Positions 1 to 7,796 of a DNA stretch of 57,500 bases are shown one piece after another. The first letter of the stretch is position 1. Every line of letters begins with the position of its first letter. A model generated the notes under the pieces. That model had not been told where the DNA came from. It saw only the letters and a program-made list of their open reading frames with translations, and made no database searches. Origin of the DNA: Bradyrhizobium jicamae (GTDB lineage Bacteria > Pseudomonadota > Alphaproteobacteria > Rhizobiales > Xanthobacteraceae). The stretch covers positions 1 through 57,500 of the forward strand of contig NZ_JAFCKQ010000015.1 of NCBI RefSeq assembly GCF_018130215.1, in the 5' to 3' direction. The translations under genes and the position numbers were made by a program.

Positions 1-345
1 GGTAGGACCACAGGTGTAACCGGAGCAACCCGGCTTTCCCTGCGCGATGGGTTACGGCTTATACGTGCTCTCCCCGGCGAGACTGGGCTTTATTGTCACC
101 GCTTTCGCAAAGATGCTTGCGCACGCTTCACGAGAGGACACCTGCCACCAGGGCGTCAGGCCTGCACGATTTCGCCGTCCGCCTCATGCGCTCTCGTCAG
201 TCACGCATGCGGCGTCCACCGCATCCCACCACAACGTTCGTGACGATCGCGAGCGCCCCTCGATCGGGTGAGACGGCAAATTCTATACACTGATTTGCCG
301 TTACGATAAACCGAATTATTTTTGGGCGCAGGGCTTGCGCCGTCG
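1..345. repeat. Dispersed Bradyrhizobium-type non-coding repeat
   Basis: This stretch has no convincing gene; the short frames in it have no recognisable protein character. It contains wording I recognise from a sequence scattered through Bradyrhizobium and Rhodopseudomonas genomes (ACCTGCCACCAGGGCGTCAG, and the motif around the lytic-looking phrase AAGATGCTTGCGCACG). It ends in a perfect inverted repeat, CGGCAAAT at 274-281 and ATTTGCCG at 293-300. Only one copy is in the window, so the repeat status rests on memory and not on comparison here. Confidence 0.5.
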
Positions 346-373
346 GGCAAATCAATGCCAGGGGCCCTCCGGC

Positions 374-760
374 TCAGGTCAGATGGCGCACGATCGAAAG
401 TCCCGCGAACAAGCCTGCGATCGAGAGCATCACAGAGCCCAGCACGTAGAACGCCGCAAGGGCGAGTTCACCGCGCTCGTAAAGCAACCCGGTGTCGAGC
501 GAGAAGGCGGAGAACGTGGTGTAGCCGCCGAGGATCCCCGTCATCAGGAACAGCCGCCACGGCTGCGACGCCTCGCCCTTGAAGGCGAGGTAGCCGGCGA
601 TCAGGCCCATCACGGTCGAGCCCGTGATGTTGATGATGAAGGTGCCCCAGGGAAACGCGGTGCCCATGCAACGCGCGCAAGTGACGTTGATCAGGTGGCG
701 CAAGGTCGCACCGAGCCCGCCGCCGAAGAAGACGAGAAGATAGCTTGTGAGTTGCCCCAT
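374..760 (-). CDS. crcB: Fluoride exporter FluC/CrcB
   Basis: A 128-residue, four-helix inner-membrane protein of the CrcB/Fluc family, which forms dual-topology dimeric fluoride channels that expel F-. Family motifs are all present: GGGLGATLRH near residue 14, GTFIINITGS near 39-48, and GGYTTFSAFSLD near 78, which carries the phenylalanines and threonine of the pore. I chose the start MGQLTSYLL; an upstream in-frame ATG at 778 would add six polar residues (MRHNTR) before the first helix. Length is normal for the family. It is transcribed leftward toward the terminal repeat and stands alone. I saw no clear fluoride riboswitch upstream, where a short palindromic repeat lies instead. Confidence 0.93.
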   Translation of the reverse strand: MGQLTSYLLVFFGGGLGATLRHLINVTCARCMGTAFPWGTFIINITGSTVMGLIAGYLAFKGEASQPWRLFLMTGILGGYTTFSAFSLDTGLLYERGELALAAFYVLGSVMLSIAGLFAGLSIVRHLT

Positions 761-846
761 GCGGGTGTTGTGCCGCACGGCGGCTGATGTCGCAAGGAAA
801 CAAAAAGGGCAGCAACCGAAGCTACTGCCCCTTCGATGACTCTCTC

Positions 847-930
847 GTCGTCATTCCGCGGCAGTCCGCAGGACTGCCCCCGGAATCCCGGGATTCCGGG
901 TTCTATGCTTCGCATCGCCCCGGAGTGACG
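847..930. repeat. Palindromic intergenic repeat (CGTCATTCC family)
   Basis: Imperfect palindrome that starts CGTCATTCCGCGG, contains GGAATCCCGGGATTCC and ends CATCGCCCCGGAGTGACG. It fills the gap between sodB and crcB. Related copies sit at about 55551-55640 and 56468-56570, sharing the ATGCTTCGCATCGCCCCGGA core (partly changed in the first of these). Confidence 0.7.
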
Positions 931-940
931 GTGAACGCGA

Positions 941-1540
941 TCAGCCGGCCTTGCCGAACAGTTCGTCGACGTAGTCCCAGTTGACGAGGCTGTCGACGAA
1001 CGCCTTCAGATAGTCAGGACGGCGGTTGCGGTAGTCGATGTAGTAGGAGTGCTCCCATACGTCGACGCCGAGGATCGGCACCGCGCCGTGCACCAGCGGA
1101 TTTTCGCCGTTCGGGGTCTTGGCGATCTCGAGCTTGCCGCCCTTGACCTGCAGCCAGGCCCAGCCGGAGCCGAACTGGCCGACGCCGGCCGCGGCGAAGT
1201 CGGTCTTGAACTTCTCGAAGCCGCCGAGGTCCTCGTTGATCTTCTTTTCGAGGCGGCCCGGCAGCTTGCTGCCGCCGCCATTCGGCTTCATCCACTTCCA
1301 GAAGTGGATGTGGTTGTAGTGCTGGCCGGCATTGTTGAAGACGGCGGCATTCTTGCCGAACGATTTCTTCACGATGTCGTCAAGGGACATGCCTTCATAT
1401 TCGGTCCCCTTGATCGCGTTGTTGCCGTTGGTGACGTAGGCCTGGTGATGCTTGTCGTGGTGAAACTCCAGCGTTTCCTTGGACATGTAGGGCGCAAGGG
1501 CGTCATGGGCGTAAGGCAGGTCGGGGAGCGTGAAGGTCAT
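941..1540 (-). CDS. sodB: Superoxide dismutase, iron-type
   Basis: A 199-residue Fe/Mn superoxide dismutase that converts superoxide to H2O2 and O2 in the cytoplasm. The metal ligands are visible: His27 in EFHHDKHHQAY, a His in NNAGQHYNHIHFW, and Asp and His in DVWEHSYYIDYRN. The second-sphere glutamine that separates the two metal classes sits in the NNAGQ position, as in E. coli SodB. The MnSOD glutamine position, in TPNGENPL, is glycine. That argues for iron, although Mn or cambialistic use cannot be excluded. Length and start (MTFTLPDLPYAHDALAP) match the family exactly. It is monocistronic, with a short palindromic repeat after it. Confidence 0.95.
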   Translation of the reverse strand: MTFTLPDLPYAHDALAPYMSKETLEFHHDKHHQAYVTNGNNAIKGTEYEGMSLDDIVKKSFGKNAAVFNNAGQHYNHIHFWKWMKPNGGGSKLPGRLEKKINEDLGGFEKFKTDFAAAGVGQFGSGWAWLQVKGGKLEIAKTPNGENPLVHGAVPILGVDVWEHSYYIDYRNRRPDYLKAFVDSLVNWDYVDELFGKAG

Positions 1541-1701
1541 GGGGTAATATCCAGCAAGGGTGGGAGACTACACTTAACGGGTCCCCCTTATAGAAGGTTC
1601 CATCGGGGAGAAACACCGCATTTTGGCAAGCGCGTCCCCTCCTGTAAGGCTGCCGGCGCAGGCGCGCAGGGCGCGGTCAAGCCGGGTAAAGGGCTACGGA
1701 C

Positions 1702-2232
1702 ATGAGTATCGAGATCGACATCCTCAACGGAGATGCGTCGTGGCAGCGCGCCGAGCCGCTGCACCGGGCGGTGTGGGGCGCCCATGTCATTGCAAGGCAA
1801 CCTTGGGCGCATATCGAATGGGCACATGCCGACCTGCGCGTGCTGATCGACGCGCCTGACGACAGCGGCCTCGCCTGCCATGTCGGTATCTATTTCCGCA
1901 CCATCATCTGGAACGGCCACAAGGTGCATGTCGGCGGCATCGGCGGAGTGGCCACCCGCGAGGACTGCCGCCGGCGCGGCTATGCCAGCCTCGCCATCGA
2001 CGCCGCCGTGCACACCATGCGCGCCAATGACGCGGTGAAATTCGCGGTACTGTTCTGCGAGCCGCACAATTTCGCTTTCTACCAGGCGCGCGGCTGGCAT
2101 CCCTTCAGCGGCGAGGTGTTTTGCGAGCAGCCGTCCGGGAAAATCCGCTTCGAGGCGATGGCGCCGTTCGTCTACGACATCGTCCGCGCCCCGCGCCAGG
2201 GCAAGATCGACCTGTGCGGCCTGCCGTGGTGA
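1702..2232 (+). CDS. GNAT-family N-acetyltransferase
   Basis: A 176-residue protein with a GNAT fold. The central beta-strand and acetyl-CoA loop are visible as GGIGGVATREDCRRRGYAS near residues 80-97, that is V-x-x-x-x-R-R-x-G-x-A. A C-terminal strand reads FCEPHNFAFYQARGW, the typical FYxxxGW segment. The layout resembles AAC(2')-like acetyltransferases, but I cannot name the substrate, and aminoglycoside resistance should not be inferred. A ribosome site (AAAGGG) lies shortly before the ATG. It is divergent from sodB and followed by a DUF2147 gene on the same strand. Confidence 0.8.
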   Translation: MSIEIDILNGDASWQRAEPLHRAVWGAHVIARQPWAHIEWAHADLRVLIDAPDDSGLACHVGIYFRTIIWNGHKVHVGGIGGVATREDCRRRGYASLAIDAAVHTMRANDAVKFAVLFCEPHNFAFYQARGWHPFSGEVFCEQPSGKIRFEAMAPFVYDIVRAPRQGKIDLCGLPW

Positions 2233-2338
2233 TGCCACGCTCCGCAACGGCAACCGCGTCGTAGAGGTCGCCGCGCGAATATTTCATTGCGGAAATCTTT
2301 CGACTTGCTATGCAGGCCGCCTTCTTGGGGAATGAATC

Positions 2339-2782
2339 ATGGACTGCACATCCGGACGCGTCGTCGCAATCATTGTGGCGGTGTTCGCCGCATCTGTCGC
2401 TCATGCGCAGGGGGTGCCTGAACCGTCCGGCGTCTGGCAGACACAGGCCGGTGACGCCCGCGTCAAGATCAGCAAGTGCAGCGACGGCATCTGCGGCGTG
2501 GTCGTCAGCCTGCGCGAGCCGATTGATCCGATGACTGGCAAGCCTCAGGTCGACAACAAGAATCCCAACCCGTCCCTGGCCAGCCGGCCGATCATCGGGC
2601 TACCGCTGTTCTCCGGCATGCGCCCCGCAGCCGAGGGCAAATGGTCCGGCCAGATCTACAATGCCGACGACGGCGGCACCTATGCCAGCAGCATCACGGT
2701 GACAGGCGAGAGCACGCTGCGGGTGGAAGGTTGCGTCGGCGCGCTCTGCGGCGGCGAGACCTGGACCCGTGTCGGACGGTAG
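2339..2782 (+). CDS. DUF2147 secreted protein
   Basis: A 147-residue protein with a clear Sec signal peptide (hydrophobic run VVAIIVAVFAASVAHA, predicted cleavage after AHA). The mature part is a single DUF2147 domain: GVWQTQAGDARVKISKC at the front, CGVVVSLREP, a RPIIGLPLFSGM block, GQIYNADDGGTYASS, and a C-terminal CGGETWTRVG. Conserved Cys pairs suggest a small periplasmic lipocalin-like beta fold. No biochemical role is established for the family. RBS GGGGAAT lies just upstream of the ATG. Confidence 0.85.
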   Translation: MDCTSGRVVAIIVAVFAASVAHAQGVPEPSGVWQTQAGDARVKISKCSDGICGVVVSLREPIDPMTGKPQVDNKNPNPSLASRPIIGLPLFSGMRPAAEGKWSGQIYNADDGGTYASSITVTGESTLRVEGCVGALCGGETWTRVGR

Positions 2783-2826
2783 CTCTTATCCTTCTCCCCG
2801 CAGGCGGGGCGAGGTGAAGAAAGGCG

Positions 2827-3978
2827 CTACTGCACGCTGGCCTTAAGCGCGGTCGCCGCTGCGGCGTAGCCGCCGCGGGCGCCGTCAATGAAATGGACGT
2901 GGTCGGGCCGCATCACCGACGGCGTGAAGCAGGTCATCATCGCGGCATCCTGCCGGTACAGGCCGTAGCGCACCGCGTCTTGCGCAGCCGCGTCCACCAG
3001 GCGCTGCTCGAGTTCGGCAGCGAGTTCCTCCGTGCAGTCCAGGATCATGCGGAGGCCGTCGTCATATTTGCGGAAGTCGGAATTCTCCACGACCTGCCGC
3101 AGATAGATCTTCGGCACGAACTTGCCGACGCTGATGCCGAAGCGCAGCAGGAGATAGGCCCACAGCGTGAAGCCGAGCACGACGACACGCTGCCTGGCCA
3201 GCGAGCCGCCGCGCCGCGTGGCATGCGCTTCGTAGTCGATGCCCTGCGGCGGCCATCGTAGCGGCGGACCGCCCGGTGGCACCGGCCGCCCGGCGTCCGG
3301 GCTTTTCTCGACCTTCGCGACAATGTCCTCGATCACCTTGCGGAAGGCTGCTTGATCCCCTCCCTTGGCCGGCATCACCAGCACCGACAGGATCACGCCG
3401 CGCATCGACGGCATCACCTCGAAACGGCACGACAGCCCCGACAGGTCGGGCTCGGTGCCCGCGGGCGCCGGTTCGATCGCGAACGCGCCTTGCTTCATCG
3501 CGGCATCCGCAAACGCGAGCCCGCCGCCGGAGAACATCGCATAGGACAGGTTGGCCGACGGTCCGAACCGCGCGACGCGGACGTCGGCGCCGGCGGCACG
3601 GATCGCCTTGACCGGCACCAGCGCGACGCGCATCGCAAGGTCGAGATCGTCGCGGACCCAGCGCGCGGTCGCCGCCAGCGCCTCGCGGGCCTTGTCGTAA
3701 TCGCCTGGGGCAACCGCGAAGCTCGCGCCGTCGCCGCCGAACACGAAGGGAAATTCGCGCCCCTCGAGCGCATTGGTGACGGAAGCGACCACGGCGGCGC
3801 CGGCCATGTTGACCGCCTTGTAGCGCTGCGCCGCGATCGCCCTGGTCGATTCCACGATGTCGGCGACGCCGACGCTCCAGTCGTCGGGCAAGGGCGAATA
3901 GAGCGCGGGGTCCATCAGGCGCGCGAAACCGCGAAACACCGGGATGCCGCCGTAGAAGATCTCGCTGCCACCGTTCAT
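2827..3978 (-). CDS. DUF3095 family protein
   Basis: About 383 residues from the chosen ATG (MNGGSEIFYGGIPVFRGF). A longer frame extends to 4059 but adds only a non-conserved arginine-rich leader. It matches DUF3095: the N-terminal half has ADIVESTRAI near residue 40 and FVFGGDGASFAV near residue 75, which resemble the metal-binding and substrate strands of class III nucleotidyl cyclases. The C-terminal part has conserved YDDGLRMILDCT and YGLYRQDAAMMTC blocks. The cyclase resemblance is structural inference; catalytic activity is not shown for the family. One moderately hydrophobic stretch (VVVLGFTLWAYLLLRFGI) may contact the membrane. It converges with the DUF2147 gene. Confidence 0.8.
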   Translation of the reverse strand: MNGGSEIFYGGIPVFRGFARLMDPALYSPLPDDWSVGVADIVESTRAIAAQRYKAVNMAGAAVVASVTNALEGREFPFVFGGDGASFAVAPGDYDKAREALAATARWVRDDLDLAMRVALVPVKAIRAAGADVRVARFGPSANLSYAMFSGGGLAFADAAMKQGAFAIEPAPAGTEPDLSGLSCRFEVMPSMRGVILSVLVMPAKGGDQAAFRKVIEDIVAKVEKSPDAGRPVPPGGPPLRWPPQGIDYEAHATRRGGSLARQRVVVLGFTLWAYLLLRFGISVGKFVPKIYLRQVVENSDFRKYDDGLRMILDCTEELAAELEQRLVDAAAQDAVRYGLYRQDAAMMTCFTPSVMRPDHVHFIDGARGGYAAAATALKASVQ

Positions 3979-4143
3979 CGCAACGCCGTGCTCCGCCCTT
4001 TCGGGATCCTTAGCAGATACGCGCAGGATTGGGACCGGGTTTTGCCGCGTAGCCCGCAAAGACTGTGTCCTGTTTCACACGCACGTCTCATCTCAGGTTG
4101 TACTTTATTTGAAATGCCCGCCTGTCACCGAAAGGACCGCGCC

Positions 4144-4812
4144 GTGACCCTCGTATACGGATTCGTCAAGACCAGGCTGACCTCCGAGCCCAGGATGAAG
4201 CCCTCCCGGCACGGCCATGAGACGCAGTTTCACCTGCACTGCAATCTCGACGTCGGCGGCGCGCAGTGGGACGTCGCGATCAATGTCGGCACCAACGATT
4301 CCGACGACCTGCTGAAGTACAAGCTCATCTTCGACTTCCGCCATCCGTTGATCCAGACGCTCGCGGCGGCGGAAAGCGGAGCGCACGAACTGACCGGGCA
4401 GAAGGCGCTGCCCGCGCTGGATCTGCTGCGCCGCCCGGACCTGCTCGACAACACCGGCAAATGGCGTGACAGCGACGTGATGGACGGCTCCGGCGACGCC
4501 GAGCCCGCGGCCACGCTGAAGCGGCTGCTGTCGCGCGCGCATCAGGAGAACCGCGACGTCTACATCTTCGGCCGCTTCTTCGATCAGGGCGACGGCCTGC
4601 ACGACGTCCATCTCAACCAGGGTTCGACCAAGGGCTTCATCCATCGCCCGGGCGATGATTCCAACGACCACAACGACGTCTGGCAGGACGGCGCCGTGCT
4701 GGTCGATCTCGGCGAACCGGAATGGGCGGCGTATGTCTCCGCCTTCACCCAGCAGCTGGTGCCGACCGACGACCTCGGCAATCCGCTGCCGGACGCAACG
4801 ACGATTTCGTAG
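4144..4812 (+). CDS. DUF2278 (YukJ-like) protein
   Basis: A 222-residue protein of the DUF2278/YukJ family. It has the typical opening TLVYGFVKTRL, then HCNLDVGGAQWDVAINV, DLLKYKLIFDFRHPL, and the C-terminal block GIHDVH/NQGS equivalent (GDGLHDVHLNQGS) followed by NDVWQDGAVLV. I prefer the GTG at 4144 because AAAGGA lies 7 nt before it and the family begins at this point. An in-frame ATG at 4114 would add ten residues. The function is unknown; members are often soluble and found near nucleic-acid or stress genes. It converges on htpG across a palindromic repeat. Confidence 0.75.
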   Translation: MTLVYGFVKTRLTSEPRMKPSRHGHETQFHLHCNLDVGGAQWDVAINVGTNDSDDLLKYKLIFDFRHPLIQTLAAAESGAHELTGQKALPALDLLRRPDLLDNTGKWRDSDVMDGSGDAEPAATLKRLLSRAHQENRDVYIFGRFFDQGDGLHDVHLNQGSTKGFIHRPGDDSNDHNDVWQDGAVLVDLGEPEWAAYVSAFTQQLVPTDDLGNPLPDATTIS

Positions 4813-4817
4813 CCGGC

Positions 4818-4899
4818 AGCCCGGATGAAGCGTAGCGAAATCCGGGGCAAGCCATTCGCGTAGCAAAGTCCCCGGATTGCGCTTCGCTCCATCCGGGCT
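4818..4899. repeat. Palindromic repeat between convergent genes
   Basis: Inverted repeat with AGCCCGGAT at 4818-4826 and ATCCGGGCT at 4891-4899, with a long paired interior (ATCCGGGG against CCCCGGAT). It occupies the whole gap between two convergent stops, so it probably ends transcription in both directions. Confidence 0.75.
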
Positions 4900-4907
4900 A
4901 CGAATCC

Positions 4908-6770
4908 CTACTTCGCGACCCCCCGCAGCACGAGCTGGTTGAGGCGGCTGGCGAAGGCGGCGGGATCGTCGGGCATTTCGCCGTCGAGAATCTGCGCCTG
5001 CTCGAACAGCAGGAACGCGAGGTCCTTCGCCTGCGCCGTGTCGGTCGCGAGCGCCGCGACCAGCGGATGACGCAGGTTGATCTCGAGGATCGGCCTGGTC
5101 ACCGAGCCGCGGTTCTGCTGCGCGAGCAGCCGCTCCAGCGCGCGGTCGCGCGCATCGCCGCCGGCGACGAGGCAGGAGGCGCTCGCGGTCAGCCGCTGCG
5201 AGGCGCGGACGTCGGAGACGCGCTCGCCGAGCGCGTCCTTGATCACCGCGATCGTGGTCGCGGCATCGGCCTCTCGCTCGTCCTTCGTCTCGGCCTTGTC
5301 GTCGGTGAGCGGGATCAGGCCGAAATCGACGTCGCCCTGGCTCAGGGACTTCAGCGGCTTGCCGCCGAACTCGAGCGGCGCCGAGGTCCAGAACGCGTCG
5401 ACGGGATCGGTCAGCAGCAGTACCTCGACGCCGCGGGCGCGCGCCGATTCCAGCTTCGGATTCGACTTCAGCCGCTCGATCGTATCGCCGACGAGATAAT
5501 AGACCTCGGTCTGGTTCGGCTTGAGATCGTCGACATACTGCTTGAGCGAGCGCTTCTCGCCCGCGGTGGTGGTGAAGCGCGAGAGCGCCAGCAGCTTGTC
5601 GCGGCGCTCGAAATCCTCGTACAGCCCTTCCTTGATCACGGGACCGAACGCGTCCCAGATCTTCGTGAAGGCGTCCTGGTCCTTGTCGCCAAGCGTTTCC
5701 AGTTCGTTGATGACGCGGGTGGTGACCGCCTTGCGGATCTGTGCCAGCTGCGGATTGTTCTGCAGCATCTCGCGCGAGATGTTGAGTGGCAGGTCCTCGC
5801 TGTCGATCACGCCGCGGATGAAGCGCAGGTAGGCCGGCAGCAGCTCGGCGTCGTCGGCGATGAAGACGCGCCGGACATAGAGCTTGACCTTGCCCTTGCG
5901 CTCGACCTGGAACAGGTCGAACGGCTTGGTCGAAGGCGCGAACAGCAGCACGGCATAGGATTGCCGGCCCTCGGCGCGGTAATGCAGCGTCATCGCCGGC
6001 TCGTCGAAGGCGCCGGCGATCTGCTGATAGGCCTGCTTGTAGTCCTCTGGCTTCAGGTCGGATTTCGACCGCTGCCACAGTGCGCTGGCCGAATTGATCT
6101 GGCGCGGCTCACCCTCTTCCGGCACCAGCAGGATCGGAAACTGGATGTTGTCGGAATATTCGCGGACGATGCGCTCGATCTCGTACGCTTCGAGATATTT
6201 CGCGGCGTCCTTCTTCAGATGCAGCATGATCTCGGTGCCGCGCGCCACGCGCTTTGCGGCCTCTTCGCTCGCGGGCGCGATCTCGAACCCGCTGCCGCCT
6301 TCCGACGACCACACCCACACATCGTCACTGCCGGCGCGGCGGCTGGTGACGACGATCCTGTCGGCGACCATGAAGGCGGCGTAGAAGCCGACGCCGAACT
6401 GGCCGATCAGGTTGGCGCCGTCCTTGGCCTCCGTCAGCTTCGACAGGAACGATTTGGTGCCGGAGCGCGCGATGGTGCCGAGATTGTCGATCAGCTCCTG
6501 TCGGTCCATGCCGATGCCGGTGTCGACCACGGACAACGTATCGGCCTTCTTGTCCGGGACGATCCGGATCTCCGGCGGCGCGCCGTCCGTGATCAGCTCG
6601 GGCCCCGCGATCGCCTCGTAGCGCAGCTTGTCGCAGGCGTCAGATGCGTTCGAGATCAGCTCGCGCAGGAAGATGTCGGTCTCGGAATAGACCGAATGCA
6701 CCATCAGGTGCAGCAGTTCGGCGACCTCGGCCTGGAACGGCTGGGACTCGGCTGAAACAGTGGTGGTCAT
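4908..6770 (-). CDS. htpG: Molecular chaperone HtpG (Hsp90)
   Basis: A 620-residue cytoplasmic Hsp90 homologue that refolds client proteins in an ATP-driven dimer cycle. The N-terminal GHKL ATPase is complete: LRELISNASDACDKLR (Glu/Asn of the ATP site), DTGIGMDRQELIDNLGTIA, then GQFGVGFYAAF with the glycine lid. The middle domain has LPLNISREMLQNN with the catalytic-loop arginine. The C-terminal dimerisation region ends near NQLVLRGVAK. The start MTTTVSAESQ is preferred over an upstream ATG at 6785, because Hsp90 proteins begin close to the QPFQAEVAELL strand. Length is normal. The gene ends in a palindromic repeat. Confidence 0.97.
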   Translation of the reverse strand: MTTTVSAESQPFQAEVAELLHLMVHSVYSETDIFLRELISNASDACDKLRYEAIAGPELITDGAPPEIRIVPDKKADTLSVVDTGIGMDRQELIDNLGTIARSGTKSFLSKLTEAKDGANLIGQFGVGFYAAFMVADRIVVTSRRAGSDDVWVWSSEGGSGFEIAPASEEAAKRVARGTEIMLHLKKDAAKYLEAYEIERIVREYSDNIQFPILLVPEEGEPRQINSASALWQRSKSDLKPEDYKQAYQQIAGAFDEPAMTLHYRAEGRQSYAVLLFAPSTKPFDLFQVERKGKVKLYVRRVFIADDAELLPAYLRFIRGVIDSEDLPLNISREMLQNNPQLAQIRKAVTTRVINELETLGDKDQDAFTKIWDAFGPVIKEGLYEDFERRDKLLALSRFTTTAGEKRSLKQYVDDLKPNQTEVYYLVGDTIERLKSNPKLESARARGVEVLLLTDPVDAFWTSAPLEFGGKPLKSLSQGDVDFGLIPLTDDKAETKDEREADAATTIAVIKDALGERVSDVRASQRLTASASCLVAGGDARDRALERLLAQQNRGSVTRPILEINLRHPLVAALATDTAQAKDLAFLLFEQAQILDGEMPDDPAAFASRLNQLVLRGVAK

Positions 6771-6884
6771 GAGGAACTCAGGCAATCCGTTGTGGCGGGA
6801 AAGTCCTCATATAGCGTGACCATGCCGGGTGGCAAGATGAGCCGCCGCCGGGATCCATGACCGATCTCGACGACCCTACCGTCG

Positions 6885-7697
6885 TCAGGAGGAAGCGGAG
6901 ATCGCCGCGATGTAGCGCCGGACCGAGCGGTCGAACGCCGCCTTCGCGCCGGAGGCGATGTTCTTGTCCCACCAGGCGCCGTAGATGCGGTCGAAGGCCA
7001 GCGGCTCGACCGCGCGCGCGATGCGGCGGACCGCGGCGGCGTCGAGCGGAATGTAATTCGGGTAGCTGTACATGAAGCTCACCGAGCGGCGGTCCATCGC
7101 GACCATGGCGATGTCGCCGGTCAGCAGCGCGCCGTTCCCGTCCGCGCCGCCCCGCCAGTGCAGCACGGTGGCGCCAGCGAAATGCCCACCTGCCCGCACC
7201 AGCAGCAAATCGTCGGAGATGCGGTGGCTGTCGCCGCGCCACGGCACGATCGACGGATAGGGCCGCGTCACCCATTGCGCGTCGTCGCCATGCAAATAGA
7301 CCGGCGCGTCGCCGAACGCGGCGCTCCAGTCTGCGACCGCACCATAATAATGCGGATGCGAGATCGCGATCGCCTTCAGGCCGCCGAGCGATCCGACATG
7401 CGCGATCGCCTCCGGCGTCGCGAGCGGCACGCAATCCCACATCACCAGGCCGCCGCGATCGGGCACCAGCAGCGCGCGCTGCCCGATTGCGAATGACGGC
7501 TCGAGCGCGATCCCCGCAAGCCCGAGATCGTCGCGCCACACCAGTTTGTGCCGCTGCGCCAGTTCCTCGCGGGTCAGCCAGGCCTGCCCCTTCCAGTTGA
7601 CATACTGCCGCTCGTCCTCGCAGATCGGGCACGAGGACGGCGGCGCGGCGCTGTCGGGAAATTGCGCGCCGCATTGCTCGCAGCTCCAGAACGGCAT
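6885..7697 (-). CDS. MBL-fold protein with N-terminal zinc knuckle
   Basis: A 270-residue protein. The N-terminus has two CxxC pairs (Cys6/Cys9 and Cys23/Cys26), a rubredoxin-like or zinc-ribbon knuckle. The rest is a metallo-beta-lactamase fold. The usual HxHxDH motif reads S-H114-P-H116-Y-Y-G, so the Asp and third His are missing. GGHFAGATVLHW and GDIAMVAMDRRS keep the later His and Asp positions. The metal site is therefore altered, and a hydrolase activity is uncertain. It lies downstream of a sugar-transport operon on the same strand. The 5' region is a purine-rich hexamer repeat that runs straight into the ribosome site AGAGGA. Confidence 0.75.
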   Translation of the reverse strand: MPFWSCEQCGAQFPDSAAPPSSCPICEDERQYVNWKGQAWLTREELAQRHKLVWRDDLGLAGIALEPSFAIGQRALLVPDRGGLVMWDCVPLATPEAIAHVGSLGGLKAIAISHPHYYGAVADWSAAFGDAPVYLHGDDAQWVTRPYPSIVPWRGDSHRISDDLLLVRAGGHFAGATVLHWRGGADGNGALLTGDIAMVAMDRRSVSFMYSYPNYIPLDAAAVRRIARAVEPLAFDRIYGAWWDKNIASGAKAAFDRSVRRYIAAISASS

Positions 7698-7710
7698 GGC
7701 TGATCCTCTT

Positions 7711-7764
7711 TTCTTGTTCTTGTTCTTGTTCTTGTTCTTGTTCTTGCTCTTGCTCTTGCTCTTG
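7711..7764. repeat. Hexanucleotide tandem repeat (9 units)
   Basis: Six perfect TTCTTG units followed by three CTCTTG units, 54 nt in all. On the minus strand it is a purine-rich (CAAGAA/CAAGAG) tract that ends 14 bases before the ATG of the MBL gene, next to its ribosome binding site. It is not coding. Confidence 0.92.
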
Positions 7765-7796
7765 CGGCGCGCGAGGCGGCCTGCCGGGCGCCGCTG

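Noticed and set aside
374..820. Fluoride riboswitch before fluC/crcB
   Set aside because: I looked for the conserved pseudoknot core upstream of the minus-strand start but saw none; a palindromic repeat occupies the gap.
5067..6755. Long plus-strand frame antisense to htpG
   Set aside because: Low-complexity Arg/Asp/Val-rich shadow of a certain gene.
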